Of a stretch of 64,000 nt of DNA, positions 60,047-64,000 are shown one piece after another (position 1 is the stretch's first letter; each line of letters opens with the position of its first letter). The notes beneath the pieces are model-generated. The model was not told the DNA's origin. It ran no database searches and worked only from the letters and a program-made list of their open reading frames with translations. Origin of the DNA: Gammaproteobacteria bacterium (GTDB taxonomy: Bacteria > Pseudomonadota > Gammaproteobacteria > Steroidobacterales > Steroidobacteraceae); assembly GCA_028293745.1 (NCBI GenBank), contig JAQGOF010000229.1, forward strand, positions 1 through 64,000. The letters are read 5' to 3'. The translations under genes were made by a program, and so were the position numbers.

Positions 60047-61564
60047 GTGGCCAGTCCGTATATCGAAAGAATCCTCAAGGCCCGGGTGTACGACGTCGCG
60101 GTCGAGTCGCCTCTGGAAGAAGCAGCCCGCCTGTCGCGCAGGCTCGACAACCAGGTACTGCTGAAGCGCGAAGACCTGCAGCCCATCTTCTCGTTCAAGC
60201 TGCGAGGCGCGTATAACCGCATAGCTCATCTCTCCGACGCGATCGCAAAGCGCGGCGCAGTCTGTGCATCCGCCGGCAACCACGCGCAAGGCGTAGCGCT
60301 TGCCGCCAACCACCGCAGAATACCGGCCGTCATCGTGATGCCCCAGACGACGCCGCAGATCAAAGTGCAGGCGGTGGTTGACCTCGGTGCTGAAGTGGAG
60401 CTCCATGGAGATGACTACGACAGCGCGTTCGATCGCGCGCTGACCCTCGCACGCGAGCGCAATCTCGTGTTCGTACATCCCTTCGACGATCCCGATGTCA
60501 TCGCAGGCCAGGGTACGGTCGGTGTTGAGATACTCAGGCAGACCGGGGGCCACGTCGATGCGATATTCGTACCCATCGGCGGCGGTGGCCTGATCTCGGG
60601 CATCGCCGTGTACGTGAAGTATCTTTATCCCAACGTCCGGGTCATTGGCGTCGAGCCTGAAGATGCCGCCGGCATGTATGAATCACTGCGCGCCGGCAAG
60701 CGGGTGACCCTGGACCGAGTTGGAATTTTCGCAGACGGCGTGGCTGTCAAAAGGGTGGGCGAGGAGACCTTCACGCTCTGCCGCGCTCACGTCGATGAGA
60801 TATTGTTGGTGGATACGGACGAGATTTGCGCAGCCATCCAGGATGTATTCGAGGACACGCGCTCCATCGTCGAGCCCGCTGGTGCGCTCGCGGTCGCGGG
60901 CGTCAAGAAGTACGTAGCCCGCGAGAATTGCAAAGGCAAACGGCTGGTCGCCGTCAACAGCGGTGCCAACATGAACTTCGACCGGCTGCGCCACGTTGCC
61001 GAGCGCGCGGATCTGGGCGCCGAGCGCGAGGCGCTGCTATCGGTTGTGATCCCGGAAGAGCGCGGCAGTTTCCTGCGCTTTTGCGAGACACTCGGACTGC
61101 GCAGCGTCACCGAATTCAACTACCGTTACGAGGCCGGCCAGACGGCGCAGATATTTGTCGGCTTGAGCCTGTCGCAGGGCCGCACCGAGCGCAATGCCGT
61201 CGTCCAGGGCCTGCGCACTGCGGGGTATACCCTCACCGATGTCAGTGATAACGAGATCGCAAAGCTGCACGTCCGGTACATGATCGGTGGACATGCGCGT
61301 GGAATCCAGAACGAGCTGCTGTACCGCTTCGAATTTCCCGAGCGCCCCGGCGCCATGCTCAAATTCCTGCAAGCCATCGGCTCACGCTGGAACATCAGCC
61401 TGTTTCACTACCGCAATCACGGCTCCGACTATGGTCGCGTGCTCGCCGGAATCCAGGTTCCGCCAGCCGAGCGCACGGACTTCGTTCTGCACCTGAACGA
61501 GCTGCACTACGCCTATGTGGAGGAGACTTCCAACCCCGCCTACAAGATGTTCCTCGGCGCCTGA
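60047..61564 (+). CDS. ilvA: Threonine ammonia-lyase, biosynthetic
   Basis: 505 residues. PLP-binding Lys in SFKLRGAYNRI (about 47-57), Gly-rich PLP phosphate loop VPIGGGGLISG, and two C-terminal ACT-like regulatory domains (from about 330: LLSVVIPEERGSFLRFCETLG, YRFEFPERPGAMLKFLQAIG) that bind isoleucine and valine. Makes 2-oxobutyrate, the entry to isoleucine synthesis, feeding the acetolactate synthase encoded at 45-48 kb. Start GTG at 60047. Confidence 0.95.
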   Translation: MASPYIERILKARVYDVAVESPLEEAARLSRRLDNQVLLKREDLQPIFSFKLRGAYNRIAHLSDAIAKRGAVCASAGNHAQGVALAANHRRIPAVIVMPQTTPQIKVQAVVDLGAEVELHGDDYDSAFDRALTLARERNLVFVHPFDDPDVIAGQGTVGVEILRQTGGHVDAIFVPIGGGGLISGIAVYVKYLYPNVRVIGVEPEDAAGMYESLRAGKRVTLDRVGIFADGVAVKRVGEETFTLCRAHVDEILLVDTDEICAAIQDVFEDTRSIVEPAGALAVAGVKKYVARENCKGKRLVAVNSGANMNFDRLRHVAERADLGAEREALLSVVIPEERGSFLRFCETLGLRSVTEFNYRYEAGQTAQIFVGLSLSQGRTERNAVVQGLRTAGYTLTDVSDNEIAKLHVRYMIGGHARGIQNELLYRFEFPERPGAMLKFLQAIGSRWNISLFHYRNHGSDYGRVLAGIQVPPAERTDFVLHLNELHYAYVEETSNPAYKMFLGA

Positions 61565-61565
61565 C

Positions 61566-61937
61566 TCATTTCACCAGGCGCAGCGTGAAGGGGTAACGGT
61601 AGCGGGCGCCCTCGCTGGCCTTGATGGCCGCGACAATGGTCATGGCCAGCCAGAAAATGAACAGCGCCACCCCGAGCAGAATGCCGATCAGGATGAACAC
61701 GAGCACGCCACAGACGAGCGCCGCGAGCAACACCGAGATGTTGAAGTTCAGCGCCTCCTTGCCCTGGTCCGCGACAAATGCCGACTGGTCACGCTTGACC
61801 AGCCAGACAACGAGCGGGCCTATCACGTTGCCGAAAGGGCAGATGAAGAAGGCAAAGGCCGCCAGGTGCGCAAGCATTCCCCAGGTGCGCTCGTCCGGTG
61901 TCGGTAACGCCGTTTCAACGGGATTCGTCTCGTTCAT
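61566..61937 (-). CDS. DUF4870 membrane protein
   Basis: 123 residues with a typical DUF4870 pattern: ERTWGMLAHLAAFAFFICPFGNVIGPLVVWLVKRDQSAFVADQGKEALNFNISV, then two or three hydrophobic helices and a basic end. Function unknown; often stress-related. AAGGAG precedes the ATG at 61937. Stop lies 1-2 bases from the ilvA stop (convergent). Confidence 0.92.
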   Translation of the reverse strand: MNETNPVETALPTPDERTWGMLAHLAAFAFFICPFGNVIGPLVVWLVKRDQSAFVADQGKEALNFNISVLLAALVCGVLVFILIGILLGVALFIFWLAMTIVAAIKASEGARYRYPFTLRLVK

Positions 61938-61967
61938 GGACAGAGCTCCTTCCCCGGACTGATACAA

Positions 61968-62849
61968 GTGACATATACACCAAGGCGGTCTCCCCGGCAC
62001 GAACAACTGACCGTGCGCGGCCTCAAACACCGCCTGACATGGTGGGGCGAGCCCAGCGACACCCCGATTGTATTGCTGCACGGATTCCAGGACTGCGGCG
62101 ATACGTGGCAGTTCCTGGTGGACTGCCTGCCCGATACGTGGTCGTTGGTTGCGCCTGACTGGCGCGGCTTCGGCGGCAGCGAATGGGCGCCCGCAGGGTA
62201 TTGGTTCCCCGACTATCTGGCTGATCTCGAGGCATTGCTGGATGCCCTCGTGCCCAGGGGACCTGCGCGTGTCATTGCGCACAGCATGGGTGCAAACATC
62301 GCCCTCCTCTATGGCGGTATCCGCCCCCAACGGCTCAAATGGCTCGTCAATCTCGAAGGTATCGGCCTTCGGAGGACCCAACCCGATGAGGCCCCGGACC
62401 GCTACGCCACCTGGCTCGACGAGCTCAAGCAGCCGCTGGAGGACGGCGGCTACCAATCGGTCCAACAGTTAGCCGGCGTGTTGATGAAACGCAATCCGCG
62501 CCTGTCAGCGGATGGCGCGGAATTCCTGGCGCGGGCCTGGACACGGCAGGTCGAGGGCGCAGTTCGGCTGGCATTCGATCCGCGCCACCGGTTGGTCAAC
62601 CCGGTTCTTTACCGCAGAGAGGAAGCCGAGGCCTGCTGGTCGCGCGTGACGATCCCCATCCTGTTTGTCGGCGGCGGGAGTTCGGGCCACGAGCAGCGCC
62701 GACTCGCTGACTTCAGCGACGAACGCATGCACGCGTTGTTTCGCGATGTGCAAATCGTAACGTTGCCCGGTCTCGGCCACATGATGCATCACGAAGATCC
62801 GCAAGCCGTTGCCCATCCGATCATCAATTTCGCACGTACTCACCCATGA
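61968..62849 (+). CDS. Alpha/beta hydrolase
   Basis: 293 residues from GTG 61968. PIVLLHGFQDCGDTWQF (oxyanion), PDWRGFGGSEW, nucleophile Ser in VIAHSMGANIALLYGG, and a final LPGLGHMMHHEDP catalytic His region are all intact, in contrast to the protein at 55175. Substrate unknown; ester or thioester hydrolase. Its stop overlaps the cobU ATG (62846-62849), so the pair is coupled. Confidence 0.9.
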   Translation: MTYTPRRSPRHEQLTVRGLKHRLTWWGEPSDTPIVLLHGFQDCGDTWQFLVDCLPDTWSLVAPDWRGFGGSEWAPAGYWFPDYLADLEALLDALVPRGPARVIAHSMGANIALLYGGIRPQRLKWLVNLEGIGLRRTQPDEAPDRYATWLDELKQPLEDGGYQSVQQLAGVLMKRNPRLSADGAEFLARAWTRQVEGAVRLAFDPRHRLVNPVLYRREEAEACWSRVTIPILFVGGGSSGHEQRRLADFSDERMHALFRDVQIVTLPGLGHMMHHEDPQAVAHPIINFARTHP

Positions 62850-63493
62850 GAACACTGCTCATTGGGGGTGCCCGGTCTGGAAAGAGTGCTTTGGCCTTGC
62901 GCTGGTCAAACGAGCGCTCCACCGCAGTTTGCATGTTGGTGACGGGCACCGAATCGGATCCAGAGATGGCAGCGCGCATAGCCGCGCACCGTCGTGAACG
63001 ACCCGCACACTGGCGAGTCCGCGAGGAAGCCGTTCACTTGGGACGGGCGTTGCGCGAGGAAGGCGAGGTACTGACGGCACGGCCCAACGCGACGGCACCG
63101 CGCAACGCAACGGCACGGCCCAGTGCGCCTCCCAGTGCGACGCACCCCCCCTTGCTCCTGGTCGACTGCCTGACGCTGTGGATCTCCAACTGCCTGTGGC
63201 CGCCTGCTCCAGTTATCGAAGCCAACGACTATGCAACTTGGCATCGCGAACGCGACGACTTCCTCGAAGCGCTCAGTGCTTGCACCTCAGACGTCATCAT
63301 CGTCACGAACGAAGTGGGTACCGGCATCGTTCCCAACAATGCGGCCTCGCGCGTATTTCGCGACGAACAAGGCTGGCTCAACCAGGCCGTCGCTGCGATC
63401 TGTGACGAGGTGTTTTTAGTTACAGCAGGCTTGCCACTGTGCCTGAAGTCGTCCCAACCAGCGCCAGGGCGTACAACAACACAACTTCCGTAA
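62846..63493 (+). CDS. cobU: Adenosylcobinamide kinase/guanylyltransferase
   Basis: 215 residues; the family is usually about 180. Walker A GGARSGKS (7-14), guanylylated His in AHRRERPAHW (about 48), DCLTLWISN and TNEVGTGIVPNN are intact. An Ala/Pro/Arg/Thr-rich insertion (about residues 77-100) and an extended C-terminal tail account for the extra length. It phosphorylates and GMP-activates cobinamide in B12 nucleotide-loop assembly. Overlaps cobS tail to tail. Confidence 0.93.
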   Translation: MRTLLIGGARSGKSALALRWSNERSTAVCMLVTGTESDPEMAARIAAHRRERPAHWRVREEAVHLGRALREEGEVLTARPNATAPRNATARPSAPPSATHPPLLLVDCLTLWISNCLWPPAPVIEANDYATWHRERDDFLEALSACTSDVIIVTNEVGTGIVPNNAASRVFRDEQGWLNQAVAAICDEVFLVTAGLPLCLKSSQPAPGRTTTQLP

Positions 63494-64000
63494 TCTCGAC
63501 CCCCGCGCCAAGGCAGTCCCCCGTCGTGCCGCCGAGACGCCACCTCAGCCAGCCGCCCCACACCACGATGACAACTGGTGCGACACAAAGGATGGGCGCG
63601 ACCGCCACGCTGGCCATCAGCAGCGCCACTACCCAGAAGGCAATCCATCCGACATGCAGATGCCAGGCGAATCGCTCCCCGTGCCCCGGCTTGAGCGGCT
63701 TCAGCCACCGGCTCCACGCGAGGGGCCCGAGCCTGGCCCAGGCGGGTATGAGCGGAAAGGCGATCAACGCAGTGCCGGAGGTAGCGCTGGGAAGCTCCGC
63801 AAGTCCCGTTACCTTCAGAATCAACATCAGCACGATGCTCACGACACCGAACGCCCCGAGATGCGGATCGGCGAGCACAGCGAAGAATTTCTGGGGATCC
63901 CGGTGCGCCGCGGCCAATGCATCGCTCAGATCGGCGAGGCCATCAAGATGCAGAGCACCGGTCATCCATACCCAGGCGAGGAGCCCGATGGCCGCTGCCA
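63420..64000 (-). CDS. cobS: Adenosylcobinamide-GDP ribazoletransferase (5' end cut by window)
   Basis: 193 codons present; the frame runs out of the window with AAAIGLLAWVWMTGALHLDGLADLSDAL, so the start lies beyond 64000. HLDGLADLSDA and DPHLGAFGVVSIVLMLILK match the family, and five to six hydrophobic helices follow. It joins the activated cobinamide made by CobU to alpha-ribazole, the last step of B12 assembly. Its 3' end overlaps the end of cobU on the other strand by 74 bases. Confidence 0.9.
   Translation of the reverse strand, partial: AAAIGLLAWVWMTGALHLDGLADLSDALAAAHRDPQKFFAVLADPHLGAFGVVSIVLMLILKVTGLAELPSATSGTALIAFPLIPAWARLGPLAWSRWLKPLKPGHGERFAWHLHVGWIAFWVVALLMASVAVAPILCVAPVVIVVWGGWLRWRLGGTTGDCLGAGVEITEVVLLYALALVGTTSGTVASLL

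Overview
The window is a contiguous piece of a high-GC (roughly 62-65% by eye) gammaproteobacterial chromosome. Lineage clues are a TamA/TamB pair, an LptM-like lipoprotein, P-II (GlnK) behind a sigma-54 promoter, and an arginine operon that uses N-acetylornithine carbamoyltransferase, the enzyme known from Xanthomonas. An affiliation near Xanthomonadales/Nevskiales/Steroidobacterales is my inference; no rRNA or tRNA gene is visible to test it. Genes are densely packed with many start/stop overlaps. I see no insertion sequence, integrase, prophage or CRISPR array; the only mobile-element-type gene is a lone ORF6N-domain protein at 29.6-30.2 kb.

Layout. 0-10 kb: a small outer-membrane barrel protein, DNA polymerase I, a DUF1800/DUF1501 pair preceded by a tandem structured repeat, a CDGSH Fe-S protein, an LptM-like lipoprotein, a membrane protein, a hotdog thioesterase, and a FAA-hydrolase/maleylacetoacetate-isomerase pair (aromatic ring catabolism). 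9.9-18.1 kb: one leftward operon argR-argG-(P-loop protein)-argC-argD-argF'-argB-argH, a nearly complete arginine pathway through N-acetylcitrulline. 18.2-30.2 kb: DUF4197 protein, YedK/HMCES, an orphan FlhC-like regulator divergent from an unknown gene, NudC, NRDE protein, TamA-TamB, ORF6N protein. 30.8-43.8 kb: pyruvate carboxylase, isoaspartyl peptidase, isochorismatase plus GlxA-type regulator, a CsgG-like/SH3 protein, an SPFH protein, a secreted reprolysin-like metalloprotease, a ferredoxin-reductase-like flavoprotein, glnK and a quinone oxidoreductase. 43.8-48.4 kb: a hybrid histidine kinase overlapping ilvH, with ilvB transcribed divergently, then glyoxalase I. 48.4-54.6 kb: a GH17-GT2 beta-glucan synthase, two EamA transporters around a YiiD-type thioesterase, and a double VOC protein with a histone-H1-like tail. 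54.7-64 kb: a small lipoprotein, a catalytically dead-looking alpha/beta hydrolase, an FHA/coiled-coil protein, a nucleotidyltransferase and metallophosphoesterase with overlapping divergent starts, ilvA, a DUF4870 protein, an alpha/beta hydrolase, cobU, and cobS (cut by the window end).

Most interesting points: (1) the P-loop protein inside the arginine operon is a candidate for the missing N-acetylglutamate-forming step, because neither argA, argJ nor a GNAT domain is present; (2) two tandem ~80-bp repeats upstream of the DUF1800 gene whose 20-bp palindromes differ by compensating changes, which argues for selection on structure; (3) ilvB and ilvH are split into divergent units, ilvH overlapping a histidine-kinase gene; (4) a VOC-VOC protein fused to a Lys/Ala-rich DNA-binding-type tail; (5) a thioesterase and a transporter separated in the same frame by a single TAG; (6) an alpha/beta hydrolase lacking both nucleophile and catalytic His; (7) a metalloprotease whose signal peptide is encoded upstream of any usual start codon.
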